Shown here one piece after another: positions 17,175 to 25,729 of a stretch of DNA of 64,000 nucleotides. Source of the stretch: Saccharopolyspora erythraea NRRL 2338 (GTDB taxonomy: Bacteria; Actinomycetota; Actinomycetes; Mycobacteriales; Pseudonocardiaceae); NCBI RefSeq assembly GCF_000062885.1, contig NC_009142.1, positions 2,469,584-2,533,583 of the forward strand, written 5' to 3'. The notes under the pieces were generated by a model. The model worked only from the letters and a program-made list of their open reading frames with translations, made no database searches and had not been told where the DNA came from. Made by a program: the position numbers and the translations under genes. How positions within the stretch are numbered: position 1 is the stretch's first letter; every line of letters begins with the position of its first letter.

Positions 17175-18638
17175 TTACCCCACGGGGCTTCGGAGCGCGC
17201 TCCCGCGCGTTCGCTCTGTGAAGGTCAGCGACAGCTGAGTTCCATGGCCGGGTTCCATTGGCGTGGCGGTATCGATGGTCCAGACCGGGCCGCTGTACTT
17301 GATCACTTGGTCGTGTGATCGAAGATGGTCAGCCAGGGTGGTGGGCTCTGCGGCAGGGTTCGCGAGTCGGTTTCGGAGACCTTCGAGTAGGTGGTCTTCT
17401 CGGACGTAGACGTTCTTCGGGGCTCCTGGTGGGCGGGTGCGTGCGCTGGTGTGACCGTGGCGGCAGCGGTAGCCGGCTCGGTGGTGGGCCCAGTGTGAGT
17501 ACATTCGTCGCTGACATACTCCGCAGATCACCAGCCCGGCCAGCAGGTAGGTTCTGGTGCTGCCGTCGTGAGTCTTGCGAGCCGCTCGTGTGCCCTGTAC
17601 CGCGACGAACGTCGTATCGTCGACGAGCGCGGGATGGGCGTTGGGCTTCGATACCGCCCAGCCGTCAACGTCGGTCCACGGGACGGCGCCGAGATCATCC
17701 GCCGTGTGGGTGCGGTCTGCGTTGGTGATGGTGCTGTGGCGGTTCCATACCTGTCGTCCGGTGTAGCGGGGGTTTTCGAGGATGCCCACCACTGTTCGCA
17801 CGATCCATGCCGTCCCCGGTCGGTGTGGGTTCCGTGCACGGTCGGCGCCTGCGGGGCAGGGCACGCCACGTTCGTTCAGTTCTCGCGCGATGCTGGCCAC
17901 GCTGCGTTTGCTGGCCCGCTGCTGGAAGATCCACCGTACCCAGGGTGCTGTGGCGGGGTCGGGTTCCAGCCGGTGCATCCGGCGGCCCCACCGGGCATGC
18001 GCGGGGTTGGGGTGGACGCCGGCATCGAGCAGCCGATACCCGTATGGTGGTCGCCCGCCCAGAAACCGGCCCTGGCCGCGGGTTTGTGCCTGCATCGCCG
18101 ATATGACGCGGTGTCGTGCCCGGATCACTTCCCGTTGCGACTGTGCTCCCAGCATCAGCATCAACGCTTGATGCGCCGGATCGTCCAGGTCCACGGGACC
18201 ACCCGCTTCCGGTAGCCACAGCTGCACCCCATGCTCCCGCAGAGCGGTCACCACGGTGTGGAACTGAGTGCCGTAGAAGGCACGCTCGTATTCGCCGATC
18301 ACCACGGCATCGAAACCGCGGTCAGGACTTGAGGCGTCCTCCAGCAGGGCTGCGGCGGAAGGGCGTTCGGGCCAGGGCAGTCGGCGGGAGCAGCCCTGGT
18401 CGAAGTACTCGGCCACGATCACACCGCGCCCTTCGATCGTCTCCGTGGCGACGTCGCGCTGCCATCGCGACGAGGTCTCGCGGTCTTGGAACTCTGTGGT
18501 CGACATCCGGCCGTAGAACGCGAACCGCAACCCCGGCGGTTGGCATCCAGCCCCTCCCCGTCGTGGTCTACGACGACGTCGTGCGACCGCACGTCTGATC
18601 AGGTCTTGGTCGTCGAGCCCGGCCACACTGCACCTCAC
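17175..18638 (-). CDS. large serine recombinase
   Basis: A serine integrase-type protein of up to 487 aa. The resolvase domain begins LRFAFYGRMSTTEFQDRETS, where the Ser after GRM is the nucleophile, and includes GFDAVVIGEYERAFYG. A Recombinase domain follows (GGRPPYGYRLLDAG, NPRYTGRQVWNR). A zinc ribbon comes next (VICGVCQRRMYSHWA, YRCRHGHTS). The related protein at 29-31 kb starts just before QFAFYGRVST, so the true start may be a TTG near 18527 rather than the ATG at 18638. The basic stretch before it would then be non-coding. Its 3' end touches the tRNA-Leu gene, as expected for an integrase gene at an element end. Confidence 0.88.
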   Translation of the reverse strand: MRCSVAGLDDQDLIRRAVARRRRRPRRGGAGCQPPGLRFAFYGRMSTTEFQDRETSSRWQRDVATETIEGRGVIVAEYFDQGCSRRLPWPERPSAAALLEDASSPDRGFDAVVIGEYERAFYGTQFHTVVTALREHGVQLWLPEAGGPVDLDDPAHQALMLMLGAQSQREVIRARHRVISAMQAQTRGQGRFLGGRPPYGYRLLDAGVHPNPAHARWGRRMHRLEPDPATAPWVRWIFQQRASKRSVASIARELNERGVPCPAGADRARNPHRPGTAWIVRTVVGILENPRYTGRQVWNRHSTITNADRTHTADDLGAVPWTDVDGWAVSKPNAHPALVDDTTFVAVQGTRAARKTHDGSTRTYLLAGLVICGVCQRRMYSHWAHHRAGYRCRHGHTSARTRPPGAPKNVYVREDHLLEGLRNRLANPAAEPTTLADHLRSHDQVIKYSGPVWTIDTATPMEPGHGTQLSLTFTERTRGSALRSPVG

Positions 18639-19356
18639 ATCGGAGATCGTGACGTTGTCGGAATTGGAACGCAGGCGCTCGGGCTCTATGACGCCGCGCC
18701 AATTAGACGCAACCCGAATGGCCGTATGAACGACGGGCGAGCACGTCGGGGTGTCTGATGTGAGGTCTGAGTTAAGGGTGATGTGGTCACCGTAGGCCGG
18801 CCCATCGCGGCGAACACGTCACTCCTCGATCTCCGCTCCTTTGCCGGGCCCGACACGCTTTCCGTGTCCTGTGACGCTAGCTATATCCGTGCTGGCGACT
18901 GGTCGCCGGGCTGGCGCAGCGTGAGCTGGGACGGGCAGCCGTAGAGCGGCACATCGACTTGAGGGCCGATCATGCCGCGCCGCCGGTGCTCACTGTGATG
19001 ATGTCGCCGCGTCTGGCTGATACCTCAGTCCTCAGGTGGTCGCAACTCAAGCGATCGGTGTCCCGATCCTTCCGCACGATGCCCTCCAACTTGCGCCGCC
19101 ACCACCCGCGGTTGCTCCTCGGCAGGTTGGCGTGTTCCGGCACGAGTGCCAGTAGCAGCCATCCACCAAGATCGCCTGAATCTCAACGCTCTGTCGCACG
19201 AGCCGGGCCGCACCACATCACCGTGGGCCAACCGAGATCGTCAACCCCGCGTCACTCGTTGCGCGGAAGCGCGCGTGTGATCGAAAACGTAGCGTTGTAC
19301 GTCGGTGTCGATCACGGAGTACCGAGTTCAGTCCGCGTAGTGGGCCCATAGGGGGA
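18639..19356. other. 718-base gap without a supported gene
   Basis: Short open frames here have no recognisable domain or ribosome site. The stretch separates the first serine recombinase from the defence-like genes and probably holds the recombinase promoter. Confidence 0.5.
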
Positions 19357-20739
19357 ATGGTGTTGAAGTCGGCAGAAGAGGTGCTGGGGGATCTCGCGCA
19401 ACGCTCGAACGTCTCCCTCCACTCGGATTCCGGGCTGGTTGGCGCCGTGGCCACCGCCGCAGCAGAGGACGATGAGGAGCGTGCGAAGAAGCAGGCTGAG
19501 GAGAAAGGCACGAAGGACGAGGACGGCGTCCTGCGGCGGAAGCCCGAACTCCAGCCCATACCCGTGCGAGGAGACGGGTCCGTTCAGTTGACGTCGTGGG
19601 ACGTGCTGCATGTGCTTGGCCGGGCCATTGCGCTGTCGAGACGAGGCGCCGCGCGTGGACTCGCTGAGCACTGGGGCGCGCTGAAGTACAGCCAGGCGCT
19701 GACCGGCGATACCGGTTCCTTCATGAAGCTGTCCGCTGAGGGCAAGGTGACGGCGGACTACTACAAGGTCATCCAGTCGAGCGAGCTAGGCGTTGGTTTC
19801 GCCCTGGCGTTGGCGCGGCGGGTTCTTGCGCAGCGCCATCCGGACCGCGTCGTCTCGATCGTGCCCGCGGACACGGCGTTGCGCGCCGGCTGGGCTCTGA
19901 CCAGCAGAGAGAAGGGACCACGGCAGAACTATCGGTACCGCCCGCAGTTCTTTGCCGAGTTGTGGAGGCCGGGAGCGCCTTCGCTGGTGCTCCCGATCGC
20001 CTGCAAGGGCAACCACAGCAACGCCGCGTACTCCCACGGCCAACTCGCCTCCGCATCGGCTCACGTGGAGGCGGTGCACATCGGGCCCTGGAACGAGACC
20101 CCGGCGCTGGTCTTCAGCACCGAGCTGCCCCTGGAGGGCCATGTCGCCGTGCACGCCCTCTGCGCCGGGGGAAGTGGCGGCTGGTTGGGCAGGGACCACG
20201 CCAAGGGTGGTGGTCTGGACGTCAAGCTCAGGGACGAGAACCACTTCCCCCAAATCCAGCTGCCCGCCAACGGTGACGAGGCCCCTGTTTCGGTTCCCGG
20301 TTTCCACGTCACGCGGGAGCGGTACGAGTGGTTCGGGCAGGTGCTCGCGCGCACGGCCGCCGCTGGGCTGACGGCCTTCGCCGGCAACGGCCTCGAGGCC
20401 ACCGCCCAGTATTTGACCGAGCGCCAAGGGCGGAAGCACTTCACCGGCTTCGCGCACGCGGCCACCGGTAGCGTGCAGGATGCGGACCACACTCTCCTCG
20501 GCATTCGTTTCATCGGCACCGACCACGTCTTCCGGCTGAACGGGACCCGCGTTGAGGCCTTCTCCGGCGTAGCGAAGGACCTGCTCCACCTTTTGGCTGA
20601 AGGACGAGTGGAGCAGTCCCGCCGCGAGATCTACGAGCGCCGCTCCGCTTGGCCCAGCAAGTCCTGGGACGACTTGTGGGACGGCCCGGTGTCGGTGCAC
20701 CCGGATGGAACCGTGCTCGCCATGCGCCTGCTCCCCTGA
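19357..20739 (+). CDS. unknown 460-aa protein in the putative defence segment
   Basis: I do not recognise this family. The first 70 residues are charged and low in complexity (AAAEDDEERAKKQAEEKGTK), then a compact globular part follows. LVLPIACKGNHSN resembles the core strand of PD-(D/E)xK nucleases, but the usual acidic residue before C-K is Ala. The C-terminal half has no repeats, signal peptide or membrane segment, so it is probably cytoplasmic. The ATG at 19357 follows GGGGGA. It sits alone upstream of the EACC1/caspase pair with a 480-base gap. The context suggests a conflict-related role, but that is inference only. Confidence 0.6.
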   Translation: MVLKSAEEVLGDLAQRSNVSLHSDSGLVGAVATAAAEDDEERAKKQAEEKGTKDEDGVLRRKPELQPIPVRGDGSVQLTSWDVLHVLGRAIALSRRGAARGLAEHWGALKYSQALTGDTGSFMKLSAEGKVTADYYKVIQSSELGVGFALALARRVLAQRHPDRVVSIVPADTALRAGWALTSREKGPRQNYRYRPQFFAELWRPGAPSLVLPIACKGNHSNAAYSHGQLASASAHVEAVHIGPWNETPALVFSTELPLEGHVAVHALCAGGSGGWLGRDHAKGGGLDVKLRDENHFPQIQLPANGDEAPVSVPGFHVTRERYEWFGQVLARTAAAGLTAFAGNGLEATAQYLTERQGRKHFTGFAHAATGSVQDADHTLLGIRFIGTDHVFRLNGTRVEAFSGVAKDLLHLLAEGRVEQSRREIYERRSAWPSKSWDDLWDGPVSVHPDGTVLAMRLLP

Positions 20740-21218
20740 CGGGACGATTCGATCTGCAGCACCTCGTCGTTCGGGACGTTCTCCGCGACACGGCCGCAAA
20801 TGGCGCTGGTCCCGTCGGCTGGTTTGGCAACTACCTCGCGAGTGCCGCCTGGACACATCGCGACCGGACGGTCGCGCCCCAAGCACCTGCCGAACTCGCG
20901 TTGTGCGCGCTTGATCACTCAGCGAACCAGCTTCAGGTACCGGTTACGCGGCCTGGTGGCCAAGAGCTTTGAGGATATCGGCTGCCCACACCAGCGTGTA
21001 CGGCAGGACATGGCCGCCGCCCTCGCTCAGTCGAGGTACCGCCCCGATGAATGCAGGAACACTCATCCACCAGTTCGATTCGGATGCGCCTTTTGTGGTG
21101 CGCTCGGTTCTGCGGCTACTCCATACGGGCGGCAGCGTGATCAACTTGGACCGCGGGCAGGTCCGATCGTTCTACCCTTTCGATCGATCTTGGACGGTGG
21201 AGCGATCGAGAGGACGAC
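20740..21218. other. 479-base gap upstream of the EACC1 gene
   Basis: No convincing coding sequence, RNA or repeat is visible. It probably contains the promoter of the EACC1-caspase pair. Confidence 0.5.
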
Positions 21219-21602
21219 ATGGCAGAAGGCGCGCGGACCTACCGGCTCGAGGTTCTCGCCGGTGGTGACCCGTTGAGGGAGGAGCGGTGGACGCGGTCGT
21301 TGCGCGACGACCTCGTGCAGGTTGACGGGATCGCGGTCGACTTCGTCAGAGACGCTCCCAGCGCACCTGGGAGCAAGGGCGGTGCGCTCGCCGATCTCGC
21401 TTTGGCTGTGGCCGCTGTGGCGTCTTCGAAGCCCCTTGCCGGTGTCTTGACCACCGCCATTAACGAATGGTGCAGCAGGGAGCGGCACCGCAAGGTCCGC
21501 ATCACCCGGGGCGACGCCGAGTTGGAGATCACCGGCAACCCCACCGCCGACCAGCAGCAGCTCGTGCGGGAGTTCATGGAGAAGTTCGAGGACGACGCGT
21601 GA
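21219..21602 (+). CDS. EACC1-type effector-associated component
   Basis: A 127-aa protein that fits the 'effector-associated constant component 1' group of actinobacterial conflict systems: an N-terminal strand-helix unit (YRLEVLAGGDPLREERWTRS), a Gly/Ala-rich hydrophobic helix (SKGGALADLALAVAAVASSK), and a final strand pair (RKVRITRGDAELEITGNPTA). Such proteins are small and found next to variable effectors, often caspase-like. Here the stop overlaps the start of a caspase-helicase gene (GTGA), which supports a functional pair. Its exact biochemical role is unknown. It is thought to act as an adaptor or sensor. The ATG at 21219 follows GAGAGGA. Confidence 0.75.
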   Translation: MAEGARTYRLEVLAGGDPLREERWTRSLRDDLVQVDGIAVDFVRDAPSAPGSKGGALADLALAVAAVASSKPLAGVLTTAINEWCSRERHRKVRITRGDAELEITGNPTADQQQLVREFMEKFEDDA

Positions 21603-24600
21603 ACCGACGCGTGCTGCGACGACGCGCACTGCTCATCCACACCGAGACCTACCAGGATGACCGCTACCCAGCGCTGCCGTCGACGCGAGCCGACACCTGG
21701 CAGCTCAGGCAGGTCCTCGAGCACCGCAACATCGGAGCCTTCGAGGCCGTCCGCGTGGTCGGCGACCTCACCGCGGACGACATGCACGCCGAAGTTTCGG
21801 AGTTCCTCGAGAGCTGCGAGCAGGACGAGCTGGCACTCCTCTACCTGAGCGGCCACGGTGCGCGGACGCTCGAGACGACTGGCGAGTTCTACTTCGTCGC
21901 TGCAGACACTGACTACGATCGGCTGGCCGAGACCGGGGTCAGCGCGGGGTTCGTCAACGAGCGGCTCGAGGAATGCTGGGCTCCGCAGAAGGTCGCGATG
22001 CTGGACTGCTGCCTCAGCGGCGGTTTCACATTGGGCTTCCGGACCACCGCGCGGGGCACCGCCAAGTCCGCGACGGCGTCTCCCCTGAACAGCCGCGGTG
22101 TCTACGTGTTGAGCTCATCCGGGCCACTGGAGGAGTCGTTCTCCGGTGCGAACACACCAGAGGGGCCAGCCCCATCGGTGTTCACCGGAGCAGTGGTCGA
22201 GGCGCTGCGGACCGGCAAGGCGGCCAAAGACGGCTCCGGGAACGTATCCGTGGACGACCTCGTCGATCATGTCACCCGGCAGTTGCGCGGTCGGGGCGGG
22301 CAGATACCCACCAGGTCGTCGCTGGGGGTCAACGACCGCATCGTGATCGCTTCGTGCCCGGTCGGTGAGGCACCGGTGCTCGCTCCTTCGGCACAGGCGC
22401 CGCAGTCGAAACCCCCCACCGGGCCGACTGCTGAGGGCGGCGCCGTCCGGGCTGCCAAGCGCTCGGCCACGTGGAAGGAACTGATCGAGTACTACCGCGC
22501 GTGCGTGCTCGATGAATCCTCGGAGATGCCGTACTTGCCTGTGGCCGATCGTGGCCGCAGCTACGCCTGCCTCACCGGCGCTGAGCAGCTCATCTCCGGC
22601 GACCTCGATGAGCACGGCACCGCCGAGATTCCCGATGAAGCGGCCGAATTCCTCGAGAGCGTCGACGAGCAGGATGAGCTTTGGGCGGGCTATCCGGCCG
22701 TCGTGCTCAACCGGCCGCGCAACGGGAAACCTTGGGCGTCGCCTCGGTTCGCACCGCTACTGATGCGCCGCGTCGAAGTCACTGGAGATGAAGAGGGCGC
22801 GGCCCCCCGGTTCCGCCCGTACGGGCCGGTGGTGCCACATCCCGGACTGGCCGAGGACCATCTCGGTTCGGAACAGGCCAGCCACCTCATCGAGACCTAC
22901 CAGCCGACGTGGCACGCAGGCCAGCACAGCCTCCTGGCCACCGACTCGCGCAACCTGCTCCGGCACGATTTCGAGCTGCCCTGCGTGCAGGAGCTCCGCC
23001 CGGACTTCCTTGACGAACGCATCGACACGAACTCACCGGGCGACGGTGCCCGCAACGCCGCAGTCCTCATCCGCGTTCCCCGCACCGGTGGCGCGAGCAC
23101 GAACTTGCTCAAGGACCTCCAACACATCGCCGACAACCATCACAAGATCGCGGACACCGCGATGGGATGCCTGCTGTCCAGCGCGAACGACGAACGAGCA
23201 GTCGAACCCAGCACCGCGATCACCCCACTGCCGGCGAACGAAGCGCAACTGGCCGTGCTCCGTACAGCAATGTCCCAGCGGCTGACAGTAGCCACGGGAC
23301 CGCCCGGAACGGGCAAGAGCCAGCTCGTGGCCAACGCCGTCGCTACAGCAGTGGCCAACCAGCAGTCGGTGCTCGTCGCCTCCACCAACAACCAAGCTGT
23401 GGACGAAGTCTGGCGGCGCTGCGATCGGCTCCTCGGGGACAGCGTGGTGCGCACCGGTTCGTCCTCCGGCGAGGAGGACTACCGGCAGCACGAAGCCGAC
23501 GCCCTCCAACGCCTGCTGAGGACGAAACCGCCGCACATCAACCTCGCCACAACCCTCGCCAAACACGCGACGAGCAACAAGCAACATGATCGCGTCTATC
23601 AAGACCTCGCCCGCAAGGCAGAGGTGGAGAAGCAACTGCTCGTTGCCGCGACCGACAGGGAACGGCACGCAGGACACCTCGGCCACACCACAGGTGAGCT
23701 CGCGGATCGCCTCAGTTTTCAGCCGGAGGTGTGGGAAGGCCGGGCCCGACGACTCAGCAACGCATGGTTCCTCGGTGCGTGGCGCCGTGGGCGACTGCTG
23801 CGCAAGCTCAGGATCGATTCCGCGCAGGACACCCGGACGGTGTGCCAGCACGTGGCCGAATTCGCCGCGGCGGAGACCCGGTGGCGTCGACTTCGGGACG
23901 AAGCGAGTGCCACGCTTGCCGACGACGATCTCGCTGCTTCCCTCAACGCCGTCGACGCGGCCGTCCAGGAAGCGTCCCTCGCGGTGTGGCAGGCGGCCCA
24001 TGCCAGCGGGGTCGGTGGGGGCACGGCCGCTATCCGCGCCCTCGTGCAGGCGACCGCCGGCAACTCATCTGACTGGGCAGCCCTGCGCGCCGTCCTGCCC
24101 CACGTGCGTAGTTGGGCGACGACGAGCCTGTCTGCCCGGCGGTTCCCGACTCATCCGGGGCTGTTCGACCTCGTGATCATCGACGAGGCCAGCCAGTGTT
24201 CGATCCCTCAGGTACTGCCGCTGCTGTTCCGAGCACGACGTGCACTGATCATCGGCGACGTCATGCAGCTCGCTCACATCACCACGATCCCCGCGGAACG
24301 CGAGGCGCTCATCCGACGCCGCACCGGTGTCAGCTCGACATTCCTGGAAAAGCACAAGCTGTCCTTTCGCCGGCACTCCGCGTTCCACGCCGCCGAGAAC
24401 TCTTGCGGCGGCAGCCTTCTGCTCGACGAGCACTACCGGTGCCACCCCGACATCGCCGCGGTGTCAAACGAACTTTTCTACGGCGATGCGCTGACCGTGC
24501 TCACTGATGTCCGCGGTCGCCCGGCGGTGAACAGGCCGGCCGTGGCTTGGTCCCACGCCGCGGGACGGCCTCAGCGCGCGCCGTCGGGCACCTCGTGGAT

Positions 24601-25339
24601 CAACCACGAGGAGGTCCGCGCCGTAGCGAAGTGCGTCGACTTCCTCCTGACGCACTTACCTGCGAAAGCGACGATCGGTGTCGTGACACCGTTCAAGTCC
24701 CAGCAGGCCCTGCTTTCCCGCCAGTTGCGGAATGACGACAGGGTCCGTGTCGGCACCGTGCACACCTTCCAAGGCGGCGAACGCGACGCCGTGGTCTTCT
24801 CGCTCGTCGCCGGCGAAGCAATGTCCCCGGGCGCGATCAGCTGGGTGAACCGCCAGCTCAACCTCTGGAACGTCGCCATCACCCGGGCCAGATCACACCT
24901 GATCGTGGTCGGGGACAAGGAGTTCTGGCGTCACCGCGGCGGTACCGGTGGAGAACTCGTGCGCGCGGCAGAAGAGGCTGCGGCCAGCGAACGCGGTGCG
25001 ACCAAGGCACCCGACGCACACGTGCAGCGGCTCTACGACCTCGCCTCGGTAGCTCCAGACACTGAGGCCGAACTGGGAGCCAGCCTCAACGGATATCCCC
25101 TCGACGCACTGCTCAAGTACAGCGACGGGACCTCCCGACCGGTGCTGCTCGACCGGAGCAACGGCGAGGATTCGGCACCTGCACGCCACCTCCGCTTGAT
25201 GCTGCGCCGACGCGACCTGCTGACCCCACCCGACGATGGACCACCCGCCGTCCGCCTACCCGCCTGGATCCTCTACGACCAGCACGCCGCGCTCGCCGAA
25301 CTCGGGCTCACCAAAGCTGACGTGCCCGAAAGAATGTGA
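21599..25339 (+). CDS. caspase-like peptidase fused to an SF1 (UPF1/DNA2-like) helicase
   Basis: A protein of about 1246 aa. Residues 1-255 are a C14-type caspase domain with catalytic His86 in LLYLSGHGART and Cys138 in KVAMLDCCLSGGF. A linker region of unknown fold follows (about 270-540). The SF1 helicase has Walker A TGPPGTGKSQLVANA (about 565), Walker B LFDLVIIDEASQCS (about 860), motif III-like RALIIGDVMQLAHI, LLLDEHYRCHPDIAAVS (motif IV), GTVHTFQGGERDAVVFS (motif V) and NVAITRARSHLIVVGD (motif VI). The C-terminal 130 residues are unassigned. The GTG at 21599 overlaps the EACC1 stop. It probably couples nucleic-acid sensing by the helicase to proteolysis, as in suicide-type immunity. That function is inferred. 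Confidence 0.85.
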   Translation: MNRRVLRRRALLIHTETYQDDRYPALPSTRADTWQLRQVLEHRNIGAFEAVRVVGDLTADDMHAEVSEFLESCEQDELALLYLSGHGARTLETTGEFYFVAADTDYDRLAETGVSAGFVNERLEECWAPQKVAMLDCCLSGGFTLGFRTTARGTAKSATASPLNSRGVYVLSSSGPLEESFSGANTPEGPAPSVFTGAVVEALRTGKAAKDGSGNVSVDDLVDHVTRQLRGRGGQIPTRSSLGVNDRIVIASCPVGEAPVLAPSAQAPQSKPPTGPTAEGGAVRAAKRSATWKELIEYYRACVLDESSEMPYLPVADRGRSYACLTGAEQLISGDLDEHGTAEIPDEAAEFLESVDEQDELWAGYPAVVLNRPRNGKPWASPRFAPLLMRRVEVTGDEEGAAPRFRPYGPVVPHPGLAEDHLGSEQASHLIETYQPTWHAGQHSLLATDSRNLLRHDFELPCVQELRPDFLDERIDTNSPGDGARNAAVLIRVPRTGGASTNLLKDLQHIADNHHKIADTAMGCLLSSANDERAVEPSTAITPLPANEAQLAVLRTAMSQRLTVATGPPGTGKSQLVANAVATAVANQQSVLVASTNNQAVDEVWRRCDRLLGDSVVRTGSSSGEEDYRQHEADALQRLLRTKPPHINLATTLAKHATSNKQHDRVYQDLARKAEVEKQLLVAATDRERHAGHLGHTTGELADRLSFQPEVWEGRARRLSNAWFLGAWRRGRLLRKLRIDSAQDTRTVCQHVAEFAAAETRWRRLRDEASATLADDDLAASLNAVDAAVQEASLAVWQAAHASGVGGGTAAIRALVQATAGNSSDWAALRAVLPHVRSWATTSLSARRFPTHPGLFDLVIIDEASQCSIPQVLPLLFRARRALIIGDVMQLAHITTIPAEREALIRRRTGVSSTFLEKHKLSFRRHSAFHAAENSCGGSLLLDEHYRCHPDIAAVSNELFYGDALTVLTDVRGRPAVNRPAVAWSHAAGRPQRAPSGTSWINHEEVRAVAKCVDFLLTHLPAKATIGVVTPFKSQQALLSRQLRNDDRVRVGTVHTFQGGERDAVVFSLVAGEAMSPGAISWVNRQLNLWNVAITRARSHLIVVGDKEFWRHRGGTGGELVRAAEEAAASERGATKAPDAHVQRLYDLASVAPDTEAELGASLNGYPLDALLKYSDGTSRPVLLDRSNGEDSAPARHLRLMLRRRDLLTPPDDGPPAVRLPAWILYDQHAALAELGLTKADVPERM

Positions 25340-25368
25340 GCCTGGCTGGTTGAATAGTCAAACCGACG

Positions 25369-25527
25369 ATGTCGGTGGTCAAAGCCGCAGTCGCCCGGAT
25401 GCATGAACCCCGCAGCCACGGATCCGCTGGGAAGCTCGCGACGACCTACACGACCGCTTCCTGCAATTCGCCCCTGCATGATCCTCGCCGCCAAACTTCC
25501 GGACACGCACTTTGAAACGGCCCCTTA
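25369..25527 (+). mobile_element. 3' remnant of an IS5-family element
   Basis: About 150 bases resemble the last 50 codons and right end of the complete IS5 element at 37952-38862 (shared blocks include GGATCCGCTGGGAA and TGCATGATCCTCGCCGCCAA). The end TGAAACGGCCCC (25513-25524) is followed by TTA, as in the complete copy. The 5' part is missing and the frame is broken. It lies between the caspase-helicase gene and the ATPase/HEPN pair. The remaining 25340-25729 holds no gene. Confidence 0.7.
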
Positions 25528-25729
25528 GCCACTCGGTAGTGGCGTGAGAGGCGGCGGCGGAGATCAGGTCCCATTCGGGAGACACCCGCGTGGAGCACGG
25601 CCCACCTCGACGGGCGGCATTATCCCAACTTTTGCGGGAGCTTAATAGGGCCATTCGGGCGACAAGCAAGATGTTCTTCTGGAGTAGTCAAGGCCCTCCT
25701 CGGGCTCTGAGAACGTCCACTATTGTGTT

